Counted from the stretch's first letter, positions 51,556 to 61,040 are shown. The stretch: 64,000 nt of DNA from Notamacropus eugenii (GCF_028372415.1 NC_092875.1:31328812-31392811), one strand, 5' to 3'. Made by a program: numbers and translations. Notes: generated from the sequence alone by a model not told the origin.

Positions 51556-52150
51556 AGGGCTCTGGGATCACTGAAAGAGGGGGAGAATTTCTCTTTGAAT
51601 AAACACAGGACTCAGAAGACATTTGGGGCAATATTATGAATTTCTGTGTTTTATTGAGTCAAGAAGGATCTCATGTAGAGAGGAATGGCCAGCCTTTGAC
51701 TTCCACACATTTAGCCAGCCTCTTTTCCAAATGTCATGTAAATAGCTTGTTACTGAAATCTCTGGTGAGGTCCATTCCAGTTTTGGCCACTAGAGGGTAG
51801 TGACACAATACACGTTTCCAGTCTGTTCCAAGACTTGAGAATTTACTCTTTTGTACATCTTCTAGTTAAGTTTTTTTTTTCCTCCTTAGATAGATTCAAG
51901 CTGACCTTCAGGGAAGGGCTGCAATCTTTAAAAAGCCCCCAGACTGGTGAAGGACTCCTGGTTTATGGGAGATCTCAGCTGGAGAAGAGATGCTTGGGGC
52001 TGTGGGCTGGAGTCAAAAATTTGCCTCATTGACTGAGCTCATAGGCAGCCTACCATGGATGGATGGAACACACATCTAACTGTGTCAGAGAATTACAGTG
52101 CAGGGAAAAGGGAAAGAGAGCAACTATTCCCATCCCACTCTTTTCTGTTA
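51556..52150. other. no recognisable repeat or gene
   Basis: Low-copy-looking DNA of average composition with one CTCF-like motif at 51787. Frames of 65 codons show no domain. Confidence 0.4.
51787..51799 (+). promoter_or_regulatory. CTCF-like core motif
   Basis: CCACTAGAGGGTA matches the published 13-base core CCASYAGRKGGCR at 12 positions; T replaces the C at position 12. Motif match only; a 13-mer at this stringency occurs often by chance. Confidence 0.25.
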
Positions 52151-52154
52151 GTAT

Positions 52155-52295
52155 TTTTAGTTTTATTTTAATTAGTATTATATGATTTATATTTATTTGT
52201 GTTTATATATAAACATATTTACATAGTTACATTTATCATATAAAATTAATAGCATTAATTGATGCCTTTTTACATAAATCATTTTCAGAGATAAT
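52155..52295 (+). repeat. AT-rich region
   Basis: TTTTATTTTAATTAGTATTA, TATTTATTTGTGTTTATATA and similar sequence. Confidence 0.6.
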
Positions 52296-52311
52296 CCTTC
52301 CCCTCCTTTGT

Positions 52312-52568
52312 AGTTTTTCAGTTATTTTCCAATTGTGTCCAACTTTCCACAATCCCATCTGAGGTTTTCTTGGCAAATACACTGAAGGAGTTTGTCCTTT
52401 ACTTCTCTATCTCATTTTACAGATGATGAAACAGAGGCAAACAGAGTAAAGTGACTTGCCCAGGGTCACACAGCTAGTAAGTGTTTGAGGACAGATTTAA
52501 GCTCATAGAGATGAGTCTTTCTGACTCCAGACCTAGTACTTTCTCCACTGGGCCATTGAGCTGCCCTC
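52312..52568 (-). mobile_element. Mar-1 CORE-SINE, full length
   Basis: TTTTCAGTTATTTTCCAATT, TGAGGTTTTCTTGGCAAATA, ACAGATGATGAAACAGAGGC, CAGGGTCACACAGCTAGTAA, TCTGACTCCAGACCTAGTAC and ATTGAGCTGCCC. Confidence 0.95.
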
Positions 52569-52734
52569 CTCCCTTGCTGCACAGGAGAAAAAATTAAGCA
52601 AAACCAACCAATACATCTACTCTCTTTTACTGTATATGAAATATTTCATATCCATCGTCCCCCACTTCTCTAACAAAAGGAAAGAGGCACATTTCCTCAT
52701 TTTTTACTGCAGTCAGAATTGTTAATTATATATT

Positions 52735-52860
52735 ATTCAATGTCACTTTATTGTCCATTTCTGATAGAATGTACTCTCCTTGAGTGCAGGGACTATCTAG
52801 CTTTTTTCCCCCCTTTGAATCCCCAAGACTTAGCACAGCACTTAAATTCTTCACTCATTC
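52735..52860 (+). mobile_element. L2 3' terminus
   Basis: AGAATGTACTCTCCTTGAGT, GCAGGGACTATCTAGC and CAAGACTTAGCACAGCAC. Confidence 0.75.
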
Positions 52861-52889
52861 ATTCACCCACTTGGTTTCCAGTTCTTTGT

Positions 52890-52975
52890 TCAGCCTCCTC
52901 TTTTACAAATGGGGGACTTGAAAATTAGAGAGGAGAGGAGCCTTGCCCAAGGTCACCCAGGACTCCACTGGCCAG
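52890..52975 (-). mobile_element. MIR3-type fragment
   Basis: TTACAAATGGGGGACTTGAA, AGGAGCCTTGCCCAAGGTCA and CCCAGGACTCCA. Confidence 0.55.
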
Positions 52976-53625
52976 CCATTGTTTTCCCATTCTGCCACAT
53001 GGCCTTTCCAAATAATCTGGTTTATAGAGCTTGTCAAGGTCAGAGGAGGGAAGGAACAGACCTGGTTCTAAATCAGGTATGGCGGGTTGTCTTTGCTGTT
53101 CAGTCCTTCCAATCCTGGTGATTCTGTTTCACTGGGGAGCCAGACATCACTGGTCATTCATTTCCTCTCAAAGGCTCCCGCTTGGCTTCAAACAAGGCTC
53201 TTGGTTTATTTTCCTCATGCCAAAGGAATTTAATAACACTAAACCCCTACTACATTGCCAAAGATCATACAATGAGTAACATGAGTCTTCAGTAATTGTT
53301 CATAATTAATTAGAAATTGTAACAAATGTTTATGAGGCATCCAAAGTCAATTATCCACCAGGCGTATGAGACAGCTAGGCCTCCTGCCCTTTGGCCTCTC
53401 TGAAACAGACTCAAAATCCCAAGGTCAATGTGTATGGACAGACTGATGATTGATGACAGGAGATCAGAGGATGCTAATGGCTTCTAAATCCTAAAGGTTA
53501 AACCTGACAATAGTCATCGATGAAGAATTAGCCCGGAATTCCAAAGCCAATAGGTACCCCTGGCCTCACCTCCCAGGGAGCAGAGGCTTTCAGACTTTAA
53601 TATCACTCAGCCAAGCCATTCAATT
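52976..53625. other. no recognisable repeat or gene
   Basis: Mixed composition; open frames of 70-82 codons at 52909-53279 lack any domain. No repeat hallmark. Confidence 0.4.
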
Positions 53626-53629
53626 TAGG

Positions 53630-53868
53630 CAAATAATTATAATTGGCATACAGAGTTATAAAGTTTGTAAAGTGCTTTATAGTGAGGAGCTCATTAGGAC
53701 CTTACAACAATCCTGCACAGTTGGTATTAGAGGGCTTATTGTACCCATTTTACAGATGAGGAAATTAAGCCTCAGAGAGATAGAATGACTTACCTGTTGT
53801 TTATCTACTGGGTGACAGAGGTAAGATTCAGATGCTAGTTTTTCCCGACTCCAAGTCTAGTCCTCTAA
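53630..53868 (-). mobile_element. MIR-type CORE-SINE
   Basis: TTTGTAAAGTGCTTTATAGT, TTTACAGATGAGGAAATTAA, CTACTGGGTGACAGAGGTAA and CCCGACTCCAAGTCTAGTCC. Confidence 0.9.
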
Positions 53869-53877
53869 GAAAGGGGA

Positions 53878-54118
53878 TGGAAGGAAGGAAAAGGGAGTAA
53901 GGAAAGAGGAGGGGAAGGGAAATTAAAGGAAGGAATAGAAAAGAGGAAGGAAAGAAGAAAGGGAGGGAAAGAGGCAGAGAGGAAGAAAGGGAAGGAGAAG
54001 GAAGGTAGGAAGGAAGGATGGAAGAAAGGAAGGAAGGAAGGCAGGTAAAGAGGGAGGAAGGTTAGAGAAAGGAAGGGAAGAAGAAAAGGAGAGGGGGAGG
54101 GAGGAAAGGAAAGAAGGA
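53878..54118 (+). repeat. GGAA/GAAA purine tract
   Basis: About 240 bp of nearly pure purine (GGAAGGAA, AGGAAAGAAG and similar), probably grown from a poly-purine seed. Confidence 0.9.
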
Positions 54119-54189
54119 AAACTGCAATTATTACAGAATCGACAAACTACTTTATGTCTTATATCCCATGAGTTTCCCAATTACCTTGA

Positions 54190-54350
54190 GGGTTAGGTCA
54201 TGTAACTACCATCCCCATTTCACCAATGAGGAAACAGGTTAAGAAGGTTAAGTGAATTGCCCCTGGTCACACAGCTAGTCAGCATTCAAGACAGGATTTA
54301 GGGCTCAGAACTTCCCAATTCCAAACTCAGAAGCACTTTTACCAAGCAGT
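54190..54350 (-). mobile_element. MIR-type fragment
   Basis: ATTTCACCAATGAGGAAACA, GCCCCTGGTCACACAGCTAG and CCAATTCCAAACTCAG. Confidence 0.75.
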
Positions 54351-54640
54351 CTGCTAATGGACAAGTCAAGACCCAAATCTTCTTCCCAGACTTGGAAGAT
54401 AAATGAATCTCTTCTCTGTAAATGATTGGGGTGGGGTGGGGTGCTGCTGAGAATCAATCATTAGCTTTAAGATGACTTTCAGTGTTGGGGGTCTGTGTGT
54501 GTAGGGGAGAAGGCCCCTAGAATCACCTTCTGTTCTCAGGTGCTAGTGGAGAAGGGAGATTTCCAAAGGTGTTAAACTTAGCTGGGATGAAACTTTAGGA
54601 ATTTGAAAACAAAGTTTGTTAAAGCAGGTGAGGCACAGAA
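54351..54640. other. no recognisable repeat or gene
   Basis: GC-average with GGGGTGGGGTGGGG near 54430. Confidence 0.4.
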
Positions 54641-54965
54641 AAAAAAGGAAAGGAAAGAAAGAAGGAAAACAAGGGGGAAAATGAGAAATAAAAAGGTGAA
54701 AGGGAAGGGAAGGGAAGAAAAAGAAAGGAAAGGAAAGGAAAGAGGGAAAACAAAGGGGAAAAGGAGAAATAAAAAGAGGAAAGGAAAGGAAAGGAAAGGA
54801 AAGGAAAGGAAAGGAAAGGAAAGGAAAGGAAAGGAAAGGAAAGGAAAGGAAAGGAAAGGAAAGAAAGAGGGAAAACAAGGGGGTAAAGGAGAAATAAAAA
54901 GAGGAAAGGGAAGAGAAGGGAAGGAAAGGGAAAGGAAGGGAAGGGAAGGGAAAGGAAGGGAAGCA
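54641..54965 (+). repeat. (AAAGG)n array with three 50-bp spacer units
   Basis: A long pure AAAGG run (54779-54861) and shorter runs alternate with a conserved spacer (GGAAAACAAGGGGG, then GAGAAATAAAAAGAGG) at about 54655-54705, 54735-54785 and 54860-54910. Lys/Gly or Phe/Leu/Ser frames are artefacts. Confidence 0.9.
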
Positions 54966-55530
54966 ACTTGCATGAAGAAGAGGGCTTTTCTTCCCCTTCT
55001 TTCTTCAGTTGCCAAAGGTTCTGCTTTATTTTCTAATTTTCTCCTCATGCGTCCCCGGTGGATTTCTGCACCTTGGAGGTTGCCTCTTTTGGGTTATCAA
55101 GTAACCACAGGGGCCTGATAAGTTAGTCCTGGATAGGGGTACATTTCCAATGGCAGGATCACATCTTCATAACTCGGCTAGGACCAAAATACCCGCAGGA
55201 AGATAAATGACCCCTGGTTTTAACTCGGGCTCCAACATCCATCTTGGAAAAAAGTAAAACCAGTTTCGGGGGATTAAAAATGGCACTGAGGTTAGCTGAG
55301 AATTCCTGAAAGAATCTGTGAAAAGATAAATCCATTCTTCGGAGAGCAAGACATTCTGACCCCAAATACTTTGATTTTTCTTTCCTTATTCAGGAAGGGG
55401 ATATTTTTCTTCCTCTCTTCTCCTTGATCCACCTTTGTTTGCAGAAATGTTTATTTACTGAAACCTCTTTGCAAGCCTGTATTTCTATATTCTACCAGAA
55501 AAATACTGGGAATCCTAAAGCGTAGGTCTA
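54966..55530. other. no recognisable repeat or gene
   Basis: Low-copy-looking DNA. The 60-68 codon minus frames at 55159-55365 have no domain. Confidence 0.4.
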
Positions 55531-55534
55531 TGCA

Positions 55535-56103
55535 TGACACCCTGGTGCTCAAGAAACTCCAATGGCTCCCTATTGTCTAGAGGATCAATTACAAATTCCT
55601 CTTTTTTTTGTCATTGAAAGCCCCTCACAGTAGGGATCCAGCCTGCCTTTCCACGTTCGTTACTTTCCTTCACACTCTTATGTTCTGCCCCAAACTTGTG
55701 TCTCCACTTCTTCATATATGACAGTTCATCATTTGCCAGAATGCTCTCACTCCTCACCTCCACTTTCTCAGCTTCAGTCTCACCTTCTACATAAAGCTTC
55801 TCCTGATCCCCCACCCCACAAGACCCAGAATCAGGAGGACCTGAGTTCAGATCTAACTTCAGACACTAGCTGTGTGACCCTAGGCAAGTCACTTAACTCT
55901 GCCTCAGTTTCCTCATCTGTCAAGTTAGAGAAAGAAATGGCAGATTACTTCAGTATCTTTGCCAAGAAATGAGGTCATGGAGAGTCAAACATGGCTGATA
56001 ATGATATCAACAACAAAATTCCTTATGGGAGGGACTCATTTTTATCTCTATATCCTCAATAAGCACATAATATGTACTCAGTAAATTCTTGTTGGTGAAT
56101 CAA
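55535..56103 (+). mobile_element. L2 LINE 3' end, split by a Mar-1
   Basis: ACTCCAATGGCTCCCTATTG, AAAGCCCCTCACAGTAGGGA, CTTCTCCTGATCCCCC, then after the SINE TTATGGGAGGGACTCATTTT, AGCACATAATATGTACTCAG and AATTCTTGTTGGTGAATC. Confidence 0.85.
55832..56016 (+). mobile_element. Mar-1 CORE-SINE inside the L2 (5' head short)
   Basis: CAGAATCAGGAGGACCTGAG, CTAGCTGTGTGACCCTAGGC, CTGCCTCAGTTTCCTCATCT, TTCAGTATCTTTGCCAAG, GGTCATGGAGAGTCAAACAT and ATATCAACAACAAA. Confidence 0.9.
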
Positions 56104-56668
56104 ATGATTTTTTTTTTTTAATGATAGAGACCTTCAGAGTATGATAAAGGGAACTTTTAGGCTTTGGCTCACATTCTAGGAGGCCAAAGTAGAGAACAAA
56201 GCATGAGATACTCATCTATCTAAAGGTTTTTTTAGGGAGGAGGAGAGCTGGCAGAGCCTGGGCCTCATCCCTGCATCCTTCTCTTTCCCTTCCCTCCTCT
56301 CCCCTGACCTTCTACTCCAGGATCAGGTCCTCTGAGTATTCTGTCAGGCTCAGTTTTAAAATCTGTGGTTTGTTGGGGTGGGTCAGGGCTTGGTTCAAAG
56401 AGACTGCCTAATATTTGGACACATCTAGCTCTAAGGAATGCCTTGATCGCTTCTGGTAAATATTGCCTCAACTAAGGAGAATTGTGCCAAATATGTGATG
56501 TAGAGAAAGAAGAAAAAGAGGAAGATTCTCTGGACTGTTGGGAGATTTTGTCTTTCCAGGACAGTTTTAAGAGCTTCTAGACAGAACAAGTTCATCTAGT
56601 TTGGGACTCTATCATCAAAGAGACACAGAGATCTTATGTAGGATCAAAAATGTAGAGTCATGTACTAG
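56104..56668. other. no recognisable repeat or gene
   Basis: A short T-run at 56109 and a purine-rich patch near 56500-56525; nothing else identifiable. Confidence 0.4.
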
Positions 56669-56671
56669 ATG

Positions 56672-56938
56672 GGGACATCTAGGTGCTGCAGTGGATAGAA
56701 CCTGGAACCTGGAGTCAGGAAGATTTAAGTTTAAATCTAGCCTCAGATGATTACTAGCTGTGTGACTCTGGGCAAGTTGCTTCACCCTGTTTGCCTCAGT
56801 TTCTTTGTCTGTAAAATGAGCTGGAGAAGGATAGCAAACCACCCCATTATCTTTATAAAGAAACTCCCAAATGAGGTCACAAAGAGTCAGACATGACTGA
56901 AAAATGACTCCACATAGTTGGATACAACTGAATAACAA
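56672..56938 (+). mobile_element. Mar-1 CORE-SINE with a duplicated 3' tail
   Basis: GGGGACATCTAGGTGCTGCA, GGAGTCAGGAAGATTTAAG, TAGCTGTGTGACTCTGGGC, AATGAGCTGGAGAAGGATAG, GAGGTCACAAAGAGTCAGAC and ATGACTGAAAAATGAC. A second tail-like TTGGATACAACTGAATAACA follows. Confidence 0.95.
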
Positions 56939-56939
56939 A

Positions 56940-57195
56940 AGCTGTTTTACAAATAAGGAAATTGAGGCACAGAGAAGTCAAGGGACCTGCCCAACATCAC
57001 ATAGACTTATAAGATCAGAGATTGAGAGCTGGAAGACACCTCAAAGACTAGTTAGTCCAACCTCCTCATTTTACACAGGAGGAAACTGAGGACCTTAGAG
57101 GTTAAGTGCTGTATCCAAGGTCTACCACAGGTTAGGAACAGTTAGGGGCAGAGTTTGAACCCATATCCTGACTCCAAAACCAGTGCTTTCCCCAA
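56940..57195 (-). mobile_element. MIR3-type SINEs, one fragment plus one nearly complete copy
   Basis: 56942-57005: CAAATAAGGAAATTGAGGCA and CTGCCCAACATCACATAG. 57006-57195: AGATCAGAGATTGAGAGCTG, AGTTAGTCCAACCTCCTCAT, GGAGGAAACTGAGGACCTTA and TTTGAACCCATATCCTGACT. Confidence 0.8.
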
Positions 57196-57196
57196 T

Positions 57197-57300
57197 GTAT
57201 CATAACTCAACAATGAGCACTTTTTAAGCAACTACGATGTGCCATACACTATGTTGGATACTGGGGTACAAAGATGAAGAAATGCTCTAGTCTTTGTCTC
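57197..57300 (-). mobile_element. L2 3' end, antisense
   Basis: AGCAACTACGATGTGCCATA, ACTATGTTGGATACTGGGG and TACAAAGATGAAGAAATGC. Confidence 0.65.
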
Positions 57301-57529
57301 ACCTGCTCCTGGGGGTTGTGACAGTTGTAAGAGGTAGAGGGCAGAAAGGAGGGAGAACGTTTCAGGCCCGGAGGATAAGCCAGGACAAATGAGCCTTTAT
57401 ACCAAATGTATGTGACTGGCTGAGTCGCAAAAATGAAATGAACCCAATGGACGCAAGACCTAGTAAAAATGAAGGTGATGGGAGTTATAGGACTTGTGTT
57501 GGTATAGCCATAGCAGGAGTAGAAGCATT

Positions 57530-57775
57530 AATAATAATGACAGCTAACATATAAAGAGAGCTTTAAGCTTTGCAAGGCATTTTATAGTATCATTTCATTT
57601 TATCCTCACAAAACCCTCAGAGAAGTAGGTGCTACAACAATTCCCATTTTACAGATGAGGAGACTGAGGTAGACCGATGTAACTTTCCCAAGGTCACACA
57701 GCTACGTATATGAGGTCACATTTGAACTCAAGTTTTCCTGACTCCAGGCTTAGTTCTGAGCATGTCACTACATTC
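57530..57775 (-). mobile_element. MIR-type CORE-SINE, full length
   Basis: TAATGACAGCTAACATATAA, CATTTCATTTTATCCTCACA, TTTACAGATGAGGAGACTGA, AAGGTCACACAGCTACGTAT and GTTTTCCTGACTCCAGGC. Confidence 0.95.
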
Positions 57776-58395
57776 TGCTCTAAGTCACTGACTAGGCATG
57801 GAAAGTATAAATACAGGGATATTTTTGTAGCATAGTAGGTATTTTAAAATGTAACTAAATATGGAATGAATCCCAGATTAAAGAGAAGTAAATTGAGGCC
57901 CAGAGGTAACTCTCTCGAGGGCAGAGAGGATGAGAACAGTCATGGAACTGGAGATGGGAGAAATCCTGCCTTTTTGCTCATAGGGATACCCTCCCTCCCT
58001 AGCAGCCAGCTAAGCTGTGGTTGTGAATTCTGGTAAAGACTCAGAATCCTCTCCTTGAAAGGGTGTTGTGAGAGCATCCAATAATTAGATGCTTTCAGTA
58101 GTGTTTCCAATTTTGCCCAGAGGGTTTCCTTTCTCAGAATGCCTCGAAGACAGTCTTGAATTCTCTGACTCACTCAAAGTTCACAAAAACAGTGGGTCTG
58201 TAGTAGAGCAGACTTGTTTGTACTCAACTCTCTTAGAGAAGCAGGACCAAATTCCTTGTGGTCTGCCCCTTTGTTTTGTCTTAGTTCTCTCTTCTCTCTT
58301 TCCCACCAAGGACATGGACAGTGATGGAGATGAACCCCCCGGGGAATGCAACAGAGCAAGCCATTTTGGTCCCCTCCATTTAGAGACGGGACTAG
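57776..58395. other. no recognisable repeat or gene
   Basis: Overlapping frames on both strands (up to 119 codons, 58089-58448) lack a domain and overlap each other, as expected by chance at this composition. Confidence 0.4.
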
Positions 58396-58690
58396 GTGCC
58401 CTAGAGACCACTAGGTGGTGCCATGGTGCTCAGAACCCTGGACCTTGAGTCAGGAAGATCTAAGCTAAGACCAAATCCAGCCTCAAACGCTGACTAGCTG
58501 TGTGACCCTGGGCAATTCACATAACCTCTGCCTCAGTTTCCTCATCTCTAAAATAGGAATACTAACAGCACTTACCTCCAAGGTTTTTGTGAGAATGAAA
58601 TTAGATAATATTTGTAAAATGCTTAGCAAACGTTGAAGTGCTGGGTATGATTAATGATAGTGTTTACTATTATTACAAACCTAGGATTCT
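58396..58690 (+). mobile_element. MIR-type CORE-SINE, full length
   Basis: ACTAGGTGGTGCCATGG head, CCTTGAGTCAGGAAGATCTA, CTAGCTGTGTGACCCTGGGC, CTGCCTCAGTTTCCTCATCT, AGCACTTACCTCCAAGGTTT and TAAAATGCTTAGCAAACG. Confidence 0.95.
58408..58420 (+). promoter_or_regulatory. CTCF-like core motif in a SINE head
   Basis: CCACTAGGTGGTG fits CCASYAGRKGGCR at 12 of 13 positions. It sits on the SINE head, whose usual form 'cagctaggtggcg' is already close to the motif. Confidence 0.3.
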
Positions 58691-58714
58691 AAATGCAGTG
58701 AGTTTACAATAATA

Positions 58715-58970
58715 TGTTAGCTCCTTGAATGCAAGACCCCATCTTGCCTTAATCTTTATTTGAAATTTTATTTAAATTTGAAAATAAATTAATAATTGGA
58801 TTCTAATTATTAAATTTAAACTAATTGTTAAGTTCATTTATCATTAAATTATTAAATTTGCTAATTTATTCAAAGTAAATTTAAATGAAAGTTTATTTAA
58901 AATTTTATTTAAAATTTAAATTTTTATTTAAAATAAATAACAACACCTAACATAATACCTTGTATTTTGA
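58715..58970 (+). mobile_element. L2 terminus split by an AT-rich expansion
   Basis: TGTTAGCTCCTTGAATGCAA and CATCTTGCCTTAATCTTTAT stop at about 58757. ACACCTAACATAATACCTTG at 58937 continues the L2 end ('..gcctagcacagtgcctgg'). Confidence 0.55.
58757..58936. repeat. 180-bp A/T-rich block with dense inverted words
   Basis: Built almost only of AAATTT/TTTAAA/AATTATTAA words, e.g. TTTATTTAAATTTGAAAATA and ATTTAAAATTTAAATTTTTA. G and C are rare. Confidence 0.85.
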
Positions 58971-58973
58971 CGT

Positions 58974-58974
58974 C

Positions 58975-59023
<49 letters not shown>
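58974..59023 (+). repeat. (TG)n microsatellite
   Basis: About 22 uninterrupted TG units, then CGTGTATG. Confidence 0.95.
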
Positions 59024-59025
<2 letters not shown>

Positions 59026-59099
59026 ATGAAATTCCTTCTATGGTAACCCCCTCCATTGATACAGATCAGAAACTTGTCCTGTACCTTATAAAGAGTTGC

Positions 59100-59205
59100 C
59101 TTTAAATGAGAAATTCAGTGATTTGCTCAAGACCACATAGTTTATGTACAATCCAGAAGCAAGGATTGAACTCAGGTCTTTTTAGCTCCAGGTCCTATCC
59201 AGCTC
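59100..59205 (-). mobile_element. MIR fragment
   Basis: GTGATTTGCTCAAGACCACA, GCAAGGATTGAACTCAGGTC and GCTCCAGGTCCTATCCAG. Confidence 0.75.
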
Positions 59206-59234
59206 TACTTCCCCACCCCTTTCCTTCCACATAG

Positions 59235-59500
59235 TAGTGTTAATGATGATAATAATAACAGATAATATCTATACAGTGCTATGAGGTTTAAAAAGCACTT
59301 TACAAATATGATCCCCTTTTATCCTGGGAGGTGGGTAGTATGATTATTTCCATTTTACAGATGAAGAAACTGAGGCACGGAGAGTGGTGAAGTGCCTTGT
59401 CCAGATTCATACAGCTAGTAAAATGTGGAAGTCTGCATGGGAACTCAGGTCTTACTGGCCCTGGGTCCAGCTCTCTATCCACTGAGATATCATATTGCCT
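59235..59500 (-). mobile_element. MIR-type CORE-SINE, full length
   Basis: ATAATAACAGATAATATCTA, AAAGCACTTTACAAATATGA, TTTACAGATGAAGAAACTGA, CAGATTCATACAGCTAGTAA, GGGAACTCAGGTCTTACTGG and TCTATCCACTGAGATATCA. Confidence 0.95.
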
Positions 59501-59589
59501 AAACTCATTAAGCATCAAATTCAGTTGATTTTCAACTGCTTTCATGTAGATTTGTCCTTTAGGAAGGAAAGAGAATCTCATTTTTCAGT

Positions 59590-59820
59590 TGGAGGAAATG
59601 AAGCGCAGAAATAATAGTAAAAATAATAGCTAACATTTCTATAGTACTTACTGTGTGCCAAGCACTGTGCTAACACTTTATAATTATTATCCCACTTGAT
59701 CTTCATAACAACCCTGAGGAAACTGAGGCAGAGAGAAGTAAAGTGACACAGCTAGTAAATGTCTGAGGCTGTATTTGAACTCAGATCTTCCTGTGATGCC
59801 AGGCCTGGCACTTAATCTAT
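59590..59820 (-). mobile_element. MIR-type CORE-SINE
   Basis: TAATAGCTAACATTTCTATA, GCCAAGCACTGTGCTAACAC, CTGAGGAAACTGAGGCAGAG, GACACAGCTAGTAAATGTCT and GAACTCAGATCTTCCTGTG. Confidence 0.95.
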
Positions 59821-59824
59821 TGTA

Positions 59825-60725
59825 ATAGATACCTTTATTCTCAAAGAGGACCAAAATGACATCACCATGATAAAGTCAAGTTTCAATGTGCCCGACTGTC
59901 TGATCAGATGAATATGAGCTTGGAATGCTCTACCGCAGACTGGGCACAGGTAGTCCATGTGAACATCTGAGGTGGATACTCCAAATCTGTGCATCCTACA
60001 TTTCCTTTGTGCTGTTTCCTTTTCCCATAGAGCACAGCACCCTTTCTGATGTGAGCATACCATGCTGAGAAGTCCTGTGCCAGTGTCCCCCATGTCGCAC
60101 AATCAAATCCAAAGTTCTTGAGAGACACCTTGAGTGTCCTTCTATCGCTTCTTCTGACCACTTTGTGATTGCCTGCTCCAGGCAAGTTCTCCATAAAATA
60201 GTCTTTTTGGCAAGCATATGTTTTGCATTTGAACAGCATGACCAGCTCATCAGAGCTGCACTCTCTGAAGCATAGTTTGAATGACTGGCAGTTCAGATCA
60301 AGCAAGGACTTTAGTGTCTGGTACCTTATTCTGCCAGGTGATCCTCAGAATCTTCCTAAGACAGTTCAAATGGAAGCGATTCAGTTTCCTGGCATGGCGC
60401 TGGAAGACTGTCCATGTTTCACAAGCATACAACAATAAGGTCAGCACAACGGCTCTGTAGACCTTCAGTTTGGTAGTCAGTCTAATACCTCTTCTCTCCC
60501 AAACTTTTCTTCAGAGCCTCCCAAACACTGAGCTAACTCTGGCAATACATGCATCAACCTCATTGTCAATGTGTACATCCCTGGAAAGTACACTACCAAG
60601 GTAAGTGAACTTATCCGCAGCATTCAAAACTTCTCCATTTGTTGTAACTGATGGTTCCACATATGGATGGTGTGGTGGTGAGCATGTGAAGACCACTTTA
60701 CTGCCCCCAGAAAGATGAAAGACTG
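59825..60725 (-). mobile_element. LINE ORF2 C-terminus and 3'UTR
   Basis: On the minus strand the decayed ORF2 end reads DKFTYLGSVLSRDVHIDNEV and ARVSSVFGRL (60610-60511), then RRTLKVSLKNFGFDCATWG (about 60148-60092), then a C2H2-like LCPVCGRAFQAHIHLI (about 59955-59900). A 3'UTR ending in the 'ggtcctctttgag' tail follows at 59825-59860. At least one frame break lies between the blocks. The family has an RT/RNase-like C-terminus with a terminal zinc finger; I am not sure of the clade. Confidence 0.8.
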
Positions 60726-61040
60726 CTCCATAGATATTAGGTGAAATCTAACCACTTCCTACATGAATTGCTTCCTTTCATGAGAAACTCAAAATGCTTA
60801 TATGCTTACTGTTTCATTGTTGGACAGCTGTGATGTTAAAAAATAACTTTTTAAAACAAACCTCTTTCTTTAGGAGGCAGTGTGGAGTCAGAGGAGCTAG
60901 ATTTAAATTTCTCAAACTCCCTAGCCACTAACCTATGATTGTGAATTCAAAAAAGCCTCAGAATCCTCCCCTTGAGAGGGTGTCATGAGAACTCCCCATT
61001 ACTAAATACTCTCAGTCACATTCCTATGCTTCCTGCATAG
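60726..61040. other. no recognisable repeat or gene
   Basis: No clear family hallmark. The phrase GATTGTGAATTC..AAAAGCCTCAGAATCCTC at 60937-60966 resembles 58020-58052 (GTTGTGAATTCTGGTAAAGA then CTCAGAATCCTCTCC), suggesting a shared unassigned low-copy repeat. Confidence 0.4.

Noticed and set aside
54578-55118. Frames of 111-171 codons rich in Lys/Gly or Phe/Leu/Ser
   Set aside because: Translation of AAAGG repeats on both strands.
58089-58448. 119-codon frame with overlapping minus frames of 61 and 76 codons
   Set aside because: Overlapping frames on both strands without a domain, and the plus frame ends inside a SINE.
59904-60305. 133-codon frame containing a zinc-finger-like motif as a host gene
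   Set aside because: The sequence is the C-terminus of a LINE ORF2, followed by the family's own 3' tail.
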